Below the pieces are notes generated by a model. It saw only the letters and a program-made list of their open reading frames with translations. It was not told the DNA's origin and searched no databases. From NCBI RefSeq assembly GCF_965230735.1, contig NZ_OZ246016.1, positions 992,001 through 1,056,000 on the forward strand: DNA of 64,000 bases, written 5' to 3'. The DNA comes from Motiliproteus sp965230735 (GTDB taxonomy: Bacteria > Pseudomonadota > Gammaproteobacteria > Pseudomonadales > Balneatricaceae). Of the stretch, positions 1 to 8,447 are shown one piece after another. Each line of letters opens with the position of its first letter. Position 1 is the first letter of the stretch. The translations under genes were made by a program, and so were the position numbers.

Positions 1-1566
1 CACCAGCCAGTTGGGGAAGGTGGGCAGCAGTTTGCCGCCGTAGCCGAATTCGGCCAGTACGATCTTGCCCCGTTCCACCGTCAGCGGGCAGGAGCCGTAA
101 CCGTCGTAGATCGCCCGTGGCGCTTCGCCCTCCAACGCCCGTAAGACGTTTTCGGCCACCACCGGGGCTTGCTTGCGCACCGCCGCTGCGGTCTTGGCGT
201 TGGGGGTGTTGCCGCCATCGCCCAATCCGAAGATATCGCCGAACTGCTTGTGCTGCAGGGTTTCCGGGCTCAGATCGAGCCAGCCGTCGGCATCGGCCAG
301 CGGGCTGTCGACGATAAATTTCGGTGACGTCTGCGGCGGGCAGACGTGGATCATATCGAACGGCTTTTCGACTTCGCTGACCTGGCCTTCGCCGTCGGTC
401 ACTTTGAACAGGGCGGTCTTGGCCTGACCATCGACGGCGGCCAGGTTGTGCATAAAGTTGAGCTCGATACCGTACTTCTCGATGTACTCCATCAGGGCCG
501 GGACATAGTCGGCGACGCCGAACAGTGCGCCGCCGGCGTTGCAGAACTGGATATCCAGCTCGCCCAGTCGGTTGTTGCGATGCCAGTAGTCGCAAGCCAG
601 GTACATCGCCTTCTGTGGTGCGCCGGCACACTTGATCGGCATCGGTGGCTGGGTAAACAGCGCCTTGCCCCTGCGGGTGCTCTGCACCAGGTCCCAGGTG
701 TAGGGTGCCAGGTCGAACAGGTAGTTGGAGGTGACGCCGTTGCTGCCCAGGGTCTCTCGCAGCCCCGGAATCGCATCCCAGTCCAGTCGCAGGCCCGGTG
801 ACACCACCAGCATGCGGTAGCCGATCCGCTCACCATCTTCCAGCACCACCTGTTGCTGTTTGGGCTCGAAGGTGGAGGCGGCGGCGTGGTACCACTTGAC
901 CTGATCGGGCATCACCTGCTCCATCGGCCGAACCGTGTCCTTGCGCTCGAAGACACCACCACCGACCAGGGTCCAGCCGGGTTGGTAGAAGTGTTCGGTA
1001 CGCGGCTCGATAATGGCGATGTCCAGATCCGGCTTTCGCTTCAGCAGGCTGGCGGCGACCGATTGCCCCCCGGCCCCACCGCCGACGATCAAGACATCGT
1101 GGCGGCGGCCGCTGCCGGAGGTGATCGCCTGGGCAGGCAGCCCTTCGTTGGCCAGGGCATTGATCCGCTCACGCTGGGCACTGAGGTCATAGCCGGCGGC
1201 AGCCGTCGCCTTCAGGATCGCCTCGACATCCAGACGCGGTGCTTCGGCCAGCGCCCACAGGGTGCAGCAGCGGGTTCCGGTTCGGCAGAATGCCAGTACC
1301 GGGCCACGGATAGCGGCCATCATTTCACGGAAGTCGGCGGCATTTTCATCGGTGATCTGGCCGGAAATAACCGGCAGGTAGTACCAGGCCAGTCCGTGTC
1401 GTTCGCAGGCTTGGCGGATCTCATCGTTGGCGGGTTGATCCTCGCTCTCGTTGTCAGGGCGATTGCTCATGATCGCCTTGAACCCCATCGAGGCGGCAAG
1501 GCCGACGTCGGCGGCGGTGATCTGCGAGCAGACACTGATAAAAGGGCTTAACTGATGAACATCCAT
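1..1566 (-). CDS. DUF442 phosphatase-like / sulfide:quinone oxidoreductase-like fusion, 3' end off the window
   Basis: Partial gene whose C-terminal end lies left of base 1; reading from the ATG at 1566 the frame stays open for 522 codons. Residues 1-125 form a DUF442 (beta-lactamase-hydrolase-like phosphatase) domain with a CRTGTR P-loop at Cys94. From about residue 156 a flavoprotein begins with the FAD-binding GGGAGG (162-167). The conserved Cys pair of membrane sulfide:quinone oxidoreductases is visible in IKCAGAPQKA and near the C terminus in YDGYGSCPL, as in the eukaryote-type SQR. The expected role is oxidation of sulfide to persulfide with electrons to quinone, at the inner face of the membrane. 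The persulfide dioxygenase-like gene lies 104 bp upstream on the same strand, so the two probably form one sulfur-detoxification operon. The fusion architecture is known in proteobacteria. Identity is confident; substrate is inferred from family and context. Confidence 0.88.
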   Translation of the reverse strand, partial: MDVHQLSPFISVCSQITAADVGLAASMGFKAIMSNRPDNESEDQPANDEIRQACERHGLAWYYLPVISGQITDENAADFREMMAAIRGPVLAFCRTGTRCCTLWALAEAPRLDVEAILKATAAAGYDLSAQRERINALANEGLPAQAITSGSGRRHDVLIVGGGAGGQSVAASLLKRKPDLDIAIIEPRTEHFYQPGWTLVGGGVFERKDTVRPMEQVMPDQVKWYHAAASTFEPKQQQVVLEDGERIGYRMLVVSPGLRLDWDAIPGLRETLGSNGVTSNYLFDLAPYTWDLVQSTRRGKALFTQPPMPIKCAGAPQKAMYLACDYWHRNNRLGELDIQFCNAGGALFGVADYVPALMEYIEKYGIELNFMHNLAAVDGQAKTALFKVTDGEGQVSEVEKPFDMIHVCPPQTSPKFIVDSPLADADGWLDLSPETLQHKQFGDIFGLGDGGNTPNAKTAAAVRKQAPVVAENVLRALEGEAPRAIYDGYGSCPLTVERGKIVLAEFGYGGKLLPTFPNWLV

Positions 1567-1670
1567 ACCGGGCTCCCTGATGTCGTAAATATTGTTGTTA
1601 TCGGTTTTATTGTTATGGGTCTTTTGGGTTTGGGCTGGGGCGTAAGTGAACGCCCGCTAACGACAGCCGG

Positions 1671-2534
1671 TTAAAACAGGTTGAGGGGGACTTTCAGGTA
1701 GATCTGGCCGTTGTCCTCGGCCGGCGGCATCTGGCCGGCACGCATATTGACCTGTACCGAAGGCAGAATCAGCCGCGGCATACCCAGGGTCTTGTCCCTC
1801 TCAGAACGCATCTGCTCAAAATCCTGCTGGCTGATACCGTGGCCGACATGAATGTTGTTCTGGCGCTCTTCGGCGACGGTGGTCTCCCAGGCGTACTGAT
1901 CCCGACCAGGGGCCTTGTAGTCGTGGCACATGAACAGACGGGTCTCTCCCGGTAGGGAGAAAATCTTCTGGATCGACTGGAATAGGATACCGGCATCGCC
2001 ACCGGGAAAGTCGCAGCGGGCGGTGCCGAAATCCGGCATAAACAGGGTGTCGCCGACGAAGGCGCTGTCGCCGATCAGGTAGGTCATACAGGCCGGAGTG
2101 TGGCCAGGGGTGTGGATCGCTTTGGCCGTCAAACCGCCGATCTGGAATTTGTCGCCGTCCTTGAACAGCTGGTCGAACTGGCTGCCGTCGCGGGCGAACT
2201 CGGTACCGGCGTTAAACACTTTCCCGAAGGTGTTTTGAACCGTCTGGATATGTTCTCCGATGCCGGTTTTTCCACCGGCCTGCTGCTTCAGATAAGGCGC
2301 GGCGGACAGGTGGTCGGCGTGGACATGGGTTTCAAGAATCCACTCCAGCTGCAGGTTGTGCTCACGGATATGGGCCAGCATCTGGTCGGCAGAGCGCGTG
2401 CAGGTGCTGCCCGAGTCATAATCGAAGTCCAGCACCGAGTCGATGATTGCACAGCAGTTGGAGTTCTGATCCTGCACGATGTAACTGAAGGTGAAGGTCG
2501 GTTCGTCAAAGAAGGGGGTCACGAGAGCAGACAT
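1671..2534 (-). CDS. MBL-fold persulfide dioxygenase-like hydrolase (ETHE1/Blh type)
   Basis: A 287-residue metallo-beta-lactamase-fold protein. The metal-binding signature HVHADH is at residues 70-75, followed by HTPGHTP and VGDTLF, which supply further ligands of the ETHE1/Blh subgroup. Family members bind one Fe(II) and oxidise glutathione persulfide or release sulfite from persulfides in the cytoplasm. Length and the absence of a signal peptide fit. It lies upstream of and co-directional with the DUF442-SQR fusion, the usual pairing in which SQR makes persulfide and this enzyme removes it. The start at 2534 is followed at once by typical N-terminal sequence (PTFTFSYIV). I see no rhodanese domain. 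Distinction from a glyoxalase II is by context and by the long region after the HxHxDH motif. Confidence 0.87.
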   Translation of the reverse strand: MSALVTPFFDEPTFTFSYIVQDQNSNCCAIIDSVLDFDYDSGSTCTRSADQMLAHIREHNLQLEWILETHVHADHLSAAPYLKQQAGGKTGIGEHIQTVQNTFGKVFNAGTEFARDGSQFDQLFKDGDKFQIGGLTAKAIHTPGHTPACMTYLIGDSAFVGDTLFMPDFGTARCDFPGGDAGILFQSIQKIFSLPGETRLFMCHDYKAPGRDQYAWETTVAEERQNNIHVGHGISQQDFEQMRSERDKTLGMPRLILPSVQVNMRAGQMPPAEDNGQIYLKVPLNLF

Positions 2535-2640
2535 GGCAGGCTTCCTCGGTTTGCAGTGAGTTATTGGAGTTATAGTTATGCAAATATGGTTATAACGTTA
2601 GATTAAATTAGAATAACATAATAATCGGGAGCGCCGTCAA
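2535..2640 (-). promoter_or_regulatory. AT-rich promoter region of the sulfur operon
   Basis: The leader of the persulfide dioxygenase gene is strikingly AT-rich at about 2560-2632 compared with its surroundings. It contains GTTATA (2569-2574) and TATAAC (2591-2596) as inverted arms. Operons of this type are often controlled by ArsR-family BigR/SqrR repressors that bind AT-rich inverted repeats, so this is a plausible operator, but I cannot assign the factor. The remainder of the gap, to 2774, shows nothing recognisable. Confidence 0.35.
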
Positions 2641-2774
2641 CAGTGAACGCCAGCGACTTTGGTCGAAAATTGATCAGCTTTGTTGCTGAAGCATAGGTGA
2701 AGGGACTGGAGTCCGGCTTGCGGTCGCGCTGCTTGGGAACAGGAGGTGGTTGCGGGGAATCGGGCCGGTTGGAA

Positions 2775-3101
2775 TCAACGACCCAATACGGTTCTCAGGT
2801 AATCGGCGACAAGACCGGCTTGTTGGCGATCCAACTGACTGATTACGGGCATCTTTTTATGCCCAGAACTGCCCTCGGTAATTAGCCGGATCAACTGCTC
2901 ACGATCCAAGCGGGTGCCGACATTGGCGGGAATCCCCTCAAGAAAACTCCCTTTACCGCTTTGGCGGTGACAATTGGCGCAGATCTGATTGAACAGCTGC
3001 TCACCGTTGAGCGCATCGTAGTCGTGTTGATCCGCGCAACCTGCCAGAAGCAGCAGGCACAGTGGCCAAGGCATCAGGGGTTTGGAGAGTGACGGGACCA
3101 T
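2775..3101 (-). CDS. Small lipoprotein cytochrome c
   Basis: A 108-residue class I c-type cytochrome. The N terminus is a lipoprotein signal with the lipobox LLAGC (Cys22). The mature part has one haem-binding CANCH (41-45), and the probable distal ligand is Met84 in KKMPVIS. It should be anchored to a membrane facing the periplasm and act as a one-electron carrier; its partner is unknown. The ATG at 3101 has an AGGA Shine-Dalgarno eight bases upstream. It is co-directional with the sulfide genes but separated from them by about 240 bp, so it may belong to that electron-transfer pathway or stand alone. It is divergent from the patatin gene, with a strong palindrome in between. Confidence 0.8.
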   Translation of the reverse strand: MVPSLSKPLMPWPLCLLLLAGCADQHDYDALNGEQLFNQICANCHRQSGKGSFLEGIPANVGTRLDREQLIRLITEGSSGHKKMPVISQLDRQQAGLVADYLRTVLGR

Positions 3102-3183
3102 GGGTTTATTCCTAGCTTGAACCGTTCGCGTTTAGAACCGTGGATGGAATCTCTTGAGTCTGGCACCAGGGTAAAATGACTGC

Positions 3184-3208
3184 AATATTTGTGCAATGCA
3201 CAAATATT
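3184..3208. promoter_or_regulatory. Perfect 12-1-12 palindrome, probable operator
   Basis: The arms AATATTTGTGCA (3184-3195) and TGCACAAATATT (3197-3208) are exact reverse complements around a single central A. It sits between the divergent cytochrome gene (start 3101) and the patatin gene (start 3280), so it could control either or both. The core TTGTGCA-N-TGCACAA is typical of a homodimeric regulator site. It resembles TGC-N-GCA-type sites bound by some PhaR (polyhydroxyalkanoate) regulators, but this assignment is a guess. Confidence 0.65.
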
Positions 3209-3279
3209 AGCCTAGTGTTTTAGTTGGGCCTCCGTTAGTCGTCGGTATGAGGCTTGAAAGCGGGCGGGGAGGGGCTGAG

Positions 3280-4290
3280 ATGGCAGCTAGTGGATTAAAT
3301 CTGGCGCTGCAGGGCGGCGGAGCTCATGGCGCGTTTACCTGGGGGGTTCTGGATCTGCTGCTACAGCAACCCGACCTACAGATCGAAGCGATCAGCGGAA
3401 CCAGTGCCGGGGCGATGAACGCGGTGATGCTGGCCCAGGGTTGGCTTGACGCCGGTCCGGATGGCGCGCGGGACTGCCTGCAGCGCTTCTGGCATGCGGT
3501 GGCGGCCCAGTCTCCGGCTCGTTGGTTACCCGATATGGAGGGGATGGAGCCGTCACTGAACAGAGCGCTGAACCAGTGGCTGCTGCGACTATCCAGCCAG
3601 CTCTCGCCCTACGATCTGAATCCGCTCGACCTGAATCCGTTGGAATCCTTACTTCAGGACGGGGTGGATTTTGAGCGGTTGCGGCATAACAGTCCGTTCA
3701 GGCTTTATATTGCGGCGACCCGGGTCAGTAACGGCAAGCTACGGTTGTTTCGGGAGACCGAGCTGGATGTGAGTCGGGTGCTGGCTTCGGCATGCCTACC
3801 GACCATTCACCGTGCGATTGAGGTTGACGGTGAGTATTACTGGGATGGCGGTTTTGCCGGAAATCCGGCACTTTATCCGCTGATTTATGACAGCCGCAGT
3901 CGGGATATTCTGCTGGTGCTGTTAACCCCGGCAGAGCGGCCGGAACTGCCCACGGATATCGATGCCATCGGTGCCCGGGTGGCGGAGTTTGGTTTTAACA
4001 GCGCCTTTCTCAGAGAGATGCGGGCCATTGCCCAGCTGCGGCAACAGAGCCGGTCAAGCTGGTGGCAGTTTGGGGCATTGGAGCGGCGAGTTCGGCGTCT
4101 CCGCTTTCATCTGATTGAGCCGGACGCGGCGATGGCTCAACTGTCTCGGGCCAGCCGTTATGATACCCGGCTGGCCTTTCTGCTGCGCTTGAAACAGTTG
4201 GGCGAGCAACAGGCGCAGCATTGGCTGGATCAAGGAGGGGCTTTCCCCCGGCGCAACCCGGGGGTCGATCTGGTGGCCCGATTCGGTTGA
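3280..4290 (+). CDS. Patatin-like phospholipase family protein
   Basis: A 336-residue patatin-fold acyl hydrolase. The oxyanion motif GGGAHG is at 12-17, the nucleophile elbow GTSAG at 40-44 (Ser42) and the catalytic Asp in WDGG (Asp189), so the Ser-Asp dyad is intact. No signal peptide is visible, implying a cytoplasmic or granule/membrane-associated lipase. I chose the ATG at 3280 over an in-frame ATG at 3247 because a GGAGGGG sequence precedes it and family proteins begin shortly before the glycine motif. Proteins of this subgroup often occur near polyhydroxyalkanoate metabolism genes, but no such gene is in this window. It is convergent with dapB, eight bases apart. Confidence 0.83.
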   Translation: MAASGLNLALQGGGAHGAFTWGVLDLLLQQPDLQIEAISGTSAGAMNAVMLAQGWLDAGPDGARDCLQRFWHAVAAQSPARWLPDMEGMEPSLNRALNQWLLRLSSQLSPYDLNPLDLNPLESLLQDGVDFERLRHNSPFRLYIAATRVSNGKLRLFRETELDVSRVLASACLPTIHRAIEVDGEYYWDGGFAGNPALYPLIYDSRSRDILLVLLTPAERPELPTDIDAIGARVAEFGFNSAFLREMRAIAQLRQQSRSSWWQFGALERRVRRLRFHLIEPDAAMAQLSRASRYDTRLAFLLRLKQLGEQQAQHWLDQGGAFPRRNPGVDLVARFG

Positions 4291-4298
4291 GTTCGGGG

Positions 4299-5102
4299 TT
4301 ATTTCAGACCCAGTACGTCCTGCATGTCGTACAGACCCGGCTGCTTACCATCCAACCAGCAGGCGGCACGAACGGCGCCCCGGGCAAAAGCCATCCGGCT
4401 GGAAGCCTTGTGGGTAATTTCGACCCGTTCACCGTCGGCCATGTACATGACGGTGTGATCGCCGACCACATCGCCGCCGCGCACGGTGGCAAAACCGATG
4501 GTTTCGCGCTTACGGGCACCGGTTTGACCTTCACGCCCGTAGATCGCGACCTCTTTCAGGTTGCGCTGCAGGCCGTCGGCAACCGCTTCGCCCAGGCTCA
4601 GGGCCGTGCCTGAAGGGGCGTCGACCTTATGGCGGTGATGGGCTTCGTAGATCTCGACATCGTAGTCGTCACCGAGAATTTCGGCGGCGGCTTTGGCCAG
4701 TTTGAAGCAGAGATTAACGCCGGTGCTGAAGTTGGAGGCGATACAGAGTGAAATCTCGCTTTGAGCACTGTGCACCTCGGTTTTCTGCGTGTCGTCGAAT
4801 CCGGTCGTGCCGATCACGATCTGTTTGCCGGCGGCGCGGCAGGCCTGAACATTGGCCACAGTGGCGACCGGTGCACTGAAGTCGATCAGCACGTCAAAAT
4901 CATCGATGACCTGATTAATATCGCCACTGATCGCCACTCCGAGTTTGCCCAGCCCGGCCAGCTCGCCGGCGTCGGCGCCGACCAGCGAACTTTCGGGGCG
5001 TTCGATAGCCGCCGTCAAACTGGCTCCTTCCGCCAGCTGTACAGCCTCGATCAGAGTTTTACCCATGCGCCCGGCGGCGCCAGTAATTGCGATACGTGTC
5101 AT
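4299..5102 (-). CDS. dapB: 4-hydroxy-tetrahydrodipicolinate reductase
   Basis: This 267-residue enzyme performs the second committed step of lysine/meso-diaminopimelate synthesis, reducing hydroxy-tetrahydrodipicolinate with NAD(P)H in the cytoplasm. The nucleotide-binding GAAGRMGK begins at residue 8. The active-site segment EAHHRHKVDAPSGTAL carries His155/His156 and Lys159. The ATG at 5102 has a GGAG six bases upstream and gives the family length; an in-frame ATG at 5180 would add 26 unsupported residues. Unlike many gammaproteobacteria, where dapB sits next to dnaJ or carA, here it stands alone between a lipase and a regulator gene. Confidence 0.96.
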   Translation of the reverse strand: MTRIAITGAAGRMGKTLIEAVQLAEGASLTAAIERPESSLVGADAGELAGLGKLGVAISGDINQVIDDFDVLIDFSAPVATVANVQACRAAGKQIVIGTTGFDDTQKTEVHSAQSEISLCIASNFSTGVNLCFKLAKAAAEILGDDYDVEIYEAHHRHKVDAPSGTALSLGEAVADGLQRNLKEVAIYGREGQTGARKRETIGFATVRGGDVVGDHTVMYMADGERVEITHKASSRMAFARGAVRAACWLDGKQPGLYDMQDVLGLK

Positions 5103-5453
5103 GTCGATCTCCGGAACGAACTCGGTGGAGCACTGGGTCTGCATCAGCGCTGGTCGCCGCATACTAGTAGATTCGATCACCGAAGGCTATCTTCTGCCGG
5201 GCCGATGCCGCTTGTCGCAGACCGACTTGGCGGCTATGCGCAATTTAAACCGAACCAAACTCGCTGGAGTCACGGCTGCCTGCTACAGTTTCCTTTGAGT
5301 GAGGGCGAGTCTTTTTACGTGTTAGCGTATTGTTGTTCCCCCGCAGTCTCCCAAACAGGTAGTGCCAACCCGGACATTGTTTCGATGGATAACATCGATG
5401 GATCGTGTTTCATGGTTTGAGGCTCAATCCGTTATCTGAAGCCGGGTAGCTTG
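5103..5453. other. Gene-free stretch upstream of dapB
   Basis: No supported gene lies between the dapB start and the tandem duplication. It presumably holds the dapB promoter. The small open frames here lack ribosome-binding sites or family resemblance. Confidence 0.5.
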
Positions 5454-5619
5454 GATAATTCCTGTTGATCGAACACGACCGACGGTGAAGGAGTCACGGT
5501 TGGTTTGTTGTCCGGAGTGCGATTTCGGACATCTCTGATAATTCCTGTTGATCGAACACGACCGACGGTGAAGGAGTCACGGTTGGTTTGTTGTCCGGAG
5601 TGCGATTTCGGACATCTCT
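5454..5619 (+). repeat. Perfect 83-bp tandem duplication
   Basis: Bases 5454-5536 and 5537-5619 are identical, as two head-to-tail copies with no spacer. Each copy begins GATAATTCCTGTTG and ends CGGACATCTCT and contains the inner inverted arms GTCCG and CGGAC. The duplication ends 55 bp upstream of the chosen start of the VpsR-like regulator, so it duplicates part of that gene's promoter or leader. Exact identity implies a recent event or homogenisation, or an assembly artefact. Confidence 0.95.
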
Positions 5620-5674
5620 GTTTATAGGGAGTTACGGTAGGTCTGTGACCAACCGGTGGGCACTGGAGCAGATC

Positions 5675-7039
5675 ATGGAGAGGAGAGCGGTTCTTTGTCT
5701 GCGGATCGCCGAGGGCTATAAGATTCCGCGACAGGCAATCGAGGGGGCAGGTTGGTTCCCCTACCCGGCGCTGAGTACCGACGACGCGTTACGGATTATC
5801 GAGGCCGAAAATCCAAGGGTCGGCCTGGTGTTCTTCGACCGTTACTACCTCAACGGCGGTAGTAATGAGCTGGAGTATCTGCTGCAGCAATCCGGGACGA
5901 TGGAATGGGTCGGGCTGATCGAGCCTGAAAATCTGTCGCTGAATAAAACGCGTCAGTTGATCGCCCATTATCTGAGTGATTACCACACCCTGCCGATCGA
6001 CGATGAGCGGTTGATGAATTCGCTCGGCCACGCCTACGGCATGGCCCGCATCCGTCATACCCTGAACGAGCGAAGCGATCGCTATGACTCGGGCTGCCAT
6101 ATGGTGGCGGTCAGTCCGTTGATGCATAAGGTCTTCAACAAGATCGATCGGATCGCCAGCGTCGATGCGTCGGTGATGATCAGCGGGGAGAGCGGTACCG
6201 GGAAAGAGCTGGCGGCGCGGGCAATCCATGAAAAGTCGCCACGGGCCGACGGCCCCTTTGTCGCCCTGAACTGCGGTTCGATTCACGCCTCCCTGATACA
6301 GACGGAACTGTTCGGCCATGAAAAGGGCTCCTTCAGTGGCGCCCATAAACGCAGCATCGGACGCATTGAGTCGGCCGACGGCGGCACCCTGTTCCTGGAT
6401 GAGATCGGCGACCTGCCGCTGGAGTTGCAGGTCAACTTTCTGCGCTTTCTGCAAGAGCGGACTATCAACCGGGTGGGAGGAAATGAACCGATTCCGGTCG
6501 ATGTTCGAGTCATCACGGCGACCCACCGAGACCTGCAAGAGGCGGTCGCGCGGCAGACATTTCGCGATGATCTCTACTACCGGCTGCACGTGCTGGCGCT
6601 AAGGCTGCCGAGCCTGCGTGACCGTCCCGAAGATATTCAGCCGTTGGCCCGTTATTTCCTGACCAAATTCCAAGGCGAGTCTCGTCAACGTATTCGTGGC
6701 TTCAGCCGTTCGGCGATGCGCTGCCTGCAAAGTTATGCCTGGCCCGGAAACGTCCGTGAACTGATCAACCGGGTCGAACGGGCGGTGGTTATGTGCGAAG
6801 GCTGTCTGATCAAGCCTGAGGATCTTGAGTTCAACCAGGAGCCCGATAGCCGGCCGGTTCAAAGCCTGGCTGACAGCCGGGCCGAGGCTGATCGCGCGGC
6901 GATCAGTCGGGCGTTGCGCAGTTGCGGCAACAATGTCACCGAAGCGGCCCGGCAACTGGAGGTCTCACGGGTCACGCTGTACCGACTGATGGATAAATTC
7001 GGGATGGATCTGAAGGGTAACCAAGAACATCCGGACTAG
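5675..7039 (+). CDS. VpsR-like sigma-54-type enhancer-binding regulator
   Basis: A 454-residue NtrC-family activator. The first 130 residues match the VpsR receiver-like domain (RVGLVFFDRYY, EWVGLIEPE, DYHTLPIDDERL, LGHAYGMAR), which is not a canonical phospho-receiver. A complete AAA+ domain follows, with Walker A GESGTGKE and Walker B GTLFLDEIGD. The sigma-54 contact loop reads GSFSGA (218-223) instead of GAFTGA. A Fis-type helix-turn-helix (NVTEAARQLEVSRVTLYRLM) ends the protein. VpsR in Vibrio controls biofilm matrix genes and senses c-di-GMP. Start choice: the ATG at 5675 has GGAG six bases upstream; GTG at 5645 is an alternative. The FapF-like gene begins 69 bp downstream on the same strand, so this is probably the local regulator of the secretion cluster (inference). 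Confidence 0.88.
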   Translation: MERRAVLCLRIAEGYKIPRQAIEGAGWFPYPALSTDDALRIIEAENPRVGLVFFDRYYLNGGSNELEYLLQQSGTMEWVGLIEPENLSLNKTRQLIAHYLSDYHTLPIDDERLMNSLGHAYGMARIRHTLNERSDRYDSGCHMVAVSPLMHKVFNKIDRIASVDASVMISGESGTGKELAARAIHEKSPRADGPFVALNCGSIHASLIQTELFGHEKGSFSGAHKRSIGRIESADGGTLFLDEIGDLPLELQVNFLRFLQERTINRVGGNEPIPVDVRVITATHRDLQEAVARQTFRDDLYYRLHVLALRLPSLRDRPEDIQPLARYFLTKFQGESRQRIRGFSRSAMRCLQSYAWPGNVRELINRVERAVVMCEGCLIKPEDLEFNQEPDSRPVQSLADSRAEADRAAISRALRSCGNNVTEAARQLEVSRVTLYRLMDKFGMDLKGNQEHPD

Positions 7040-7065
7040 GTGGTATGCAGTTCAGACAATTGTGG

Positions 7066-7081
7066 GTCGCGTAATAGCGAC
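7066..7081 (+). other. Short hairpin between regulator and exporter genes
   Basis: GTCGC and GCGAC flank a six-base loop, followed by a T-containing stretch; it is too weak to be called a terminator. Downstream, AAGGAGG at 7095-7101 is a strong ribosome-binding site for the exporter ATG at 7109. Confidence 0.35.
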
Positions 7082-7108
7082 GCTTTTGATTTCTAAGGAG
7101 GGGTATCT

Positions 7109-8425
7109 ATGAGCAGGGTGAATCGAGTGCGATGTTTTGCACCCTTACTGTTGTCGCTGGCGGTCGCTGAGAACGTGGCAGCCCAAACATTGGAGGAAAA
7201 AATAGCGCAGTTGGAGCAGGCGCTGGAACAGCAGCAACAGCGGATCGAGCAGCAACAACAACAGCTTCAAGATCAGCAGGACAGGATTCAGCAGCAGAAA
7301 CGAAAACTGGAAGATCAGCAACTGGGATTGGAGCTGCTGCGAAGTGATGTCCTGATGCAGAGCCGCGGTGCCGGTCCGGCGCAATCCGATCAGCCGACGC
7401 GCCAGGTTCAGGTGGCGCAGAACCAGCAGCAAGCCAATCAGCAACCGGTGGGGCAGGCGCCGAAGCAGTCGCAACAGCAGCGCCGTCCGGTCGTGGCCGA
7501 GCTGGCGGAGGTCGGGGGGGTGCTGACACCCAAGGGTGTGCTGGTGCTGGAGCCGTCACTGCAATATGCCCACTCCGACGTTAATCGGGTGACTTTCCGC
7601 GGTATCGAAATCCTCAGTTCGTTGGGGATCGGTATCCTGGAGGCGGTTGATGCCGACCGTGACAGTGTGACGGCCTCGCTGACCGGGCGCTTGGGGATAA
7701 CCCAGCGACTGGAGCTGGAGCTGAAAGTCCCTTATATCTACCGTAGTGAGAAGGAAGGTGCCCTGATTCCGCAGCTGGATGATGATCCGGTCGCTTCAAG
7801 CAGTCTTGACGGTAGTGGTATCGGCGATATCGAGGCCGCGTTCCACTACCAGCTTAACAACGGCGAGGATGGCTGGCCCTATCTTATCCTTAACGGTCGC
7901 TTGAAGCTGGCCAATGGCCGGGGGCCGTTTGATGTTGATCGTAACGACGAAGGGATCGGGCAGGAGCTGGCAACAGGCAGCGGTTTTTATTCCTTCGAGC
8001 CCAGTATCACGGCACTGTACCCGTCGGCTCCGGCGGTGTTCTTCGGCAACCTGGGATATGTGTTCAATATCTCTGATGATGTCGATAAAGTGATTGGCGC
8101 CGGTTCGGAAAACGGTGCTCAGCGGATCGGCAAGGTTGATCCGGGTGATGCGGTCCGGATGAGTTTCGGGATGGGCTATTCGATCAATGAGCGGGCCGCG
8201 TTTACGCTGGGGTTCAAGAATGACTGGATTCAAGCCACCAAAACCGAGATCAACGGGGTTGAGGTGAGCAGCTCGCAGTTGAACATCGGCTCGATTCTGA
8301 TGGGTTACTCCTACCAGTTACGACCGAACGTGGGGATCAACCTGAATCTGGAGTTCGGCATCACCGATGATGCGCCGGATATGTTGATGACCTTCCGCAT
8401 GCCGTTCAGCAACAAGGTTTTCTAA
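7109..8425 (+). CDS. FapF-like outer-membrane exporter with coiled-coil N terminus
   Basis: A 438-residue protein with a Sec signal peptide (cleavage near residue 25). A Gln-rich coiled coil follows at about 28-80 (EQQQQRIEQQQQQLQDQQ), then a Gln/Pro-rich linker to about 125. The rest is a beta-barrel that begins GGVLTPKGVLVLEPSLQYAHS and ends in Phe, as outer-membrane barrels do. This order matches FapF of the Pseudomonas functional-amyloid system, a trimeric gated pore that exports amyloid subunits. The segment VLTPKG-VLEPSLQY is the hallmark I recognise from FapF/phenol-MetA-degradation-family barrels. A C39 peptidase (FapD equivalent) and secreted partners converge on it from the opposite strand. 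It could be another transporter of that Pfam family, but the coiled coil and context favour a Fap-like role. Confidence 0.83.
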   Translation: MSRVNRVRCFAPLLLSLAVAENVAAQTLEEKIAQLEQALEQQQQRIEQQQQQLQDQQDRIQQQKRKLEDQQLGLELLRSDVLMQSRGAGPAQSDQPTRQVQVAQNQQQANQQPVGQAPKQSQQQRRPVVAELAEVGGVLTPKGVLVLEPSLQYAHSDVNRVTFRGIEILSSLGIGILEAVDADRDSVTASLTGRLGITQRLELELKVPYIYRSEKEGALIPQLDDDPVASSSLDGSGIGDIEAAFHYQLNNGEDGWPYLILNGRLKLANGRGPFDVDRNDEGIGQELATGSGFYSFEPSITALYPSAPAVFFGNLGYVFNISDDVDKVIGAGSENGAQRIGKVDPGDAVRMSFGMGYSINERAAFTLGFKNDWIQATKTEINGVEVSSSQLNIGSILMGYSYQLRPNVGINLNLEFGITDDAPDMLMTFRMPFSNKVF

Positions 8426-8447
8426 TCTGAGATCTTTCTAACAAGCC

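Noticed and set aside
4221..5420. Plus-strand open frames over dapB
   Set aside because: Shadows of dapB, whose motifs and ribosome-binding site are clear.
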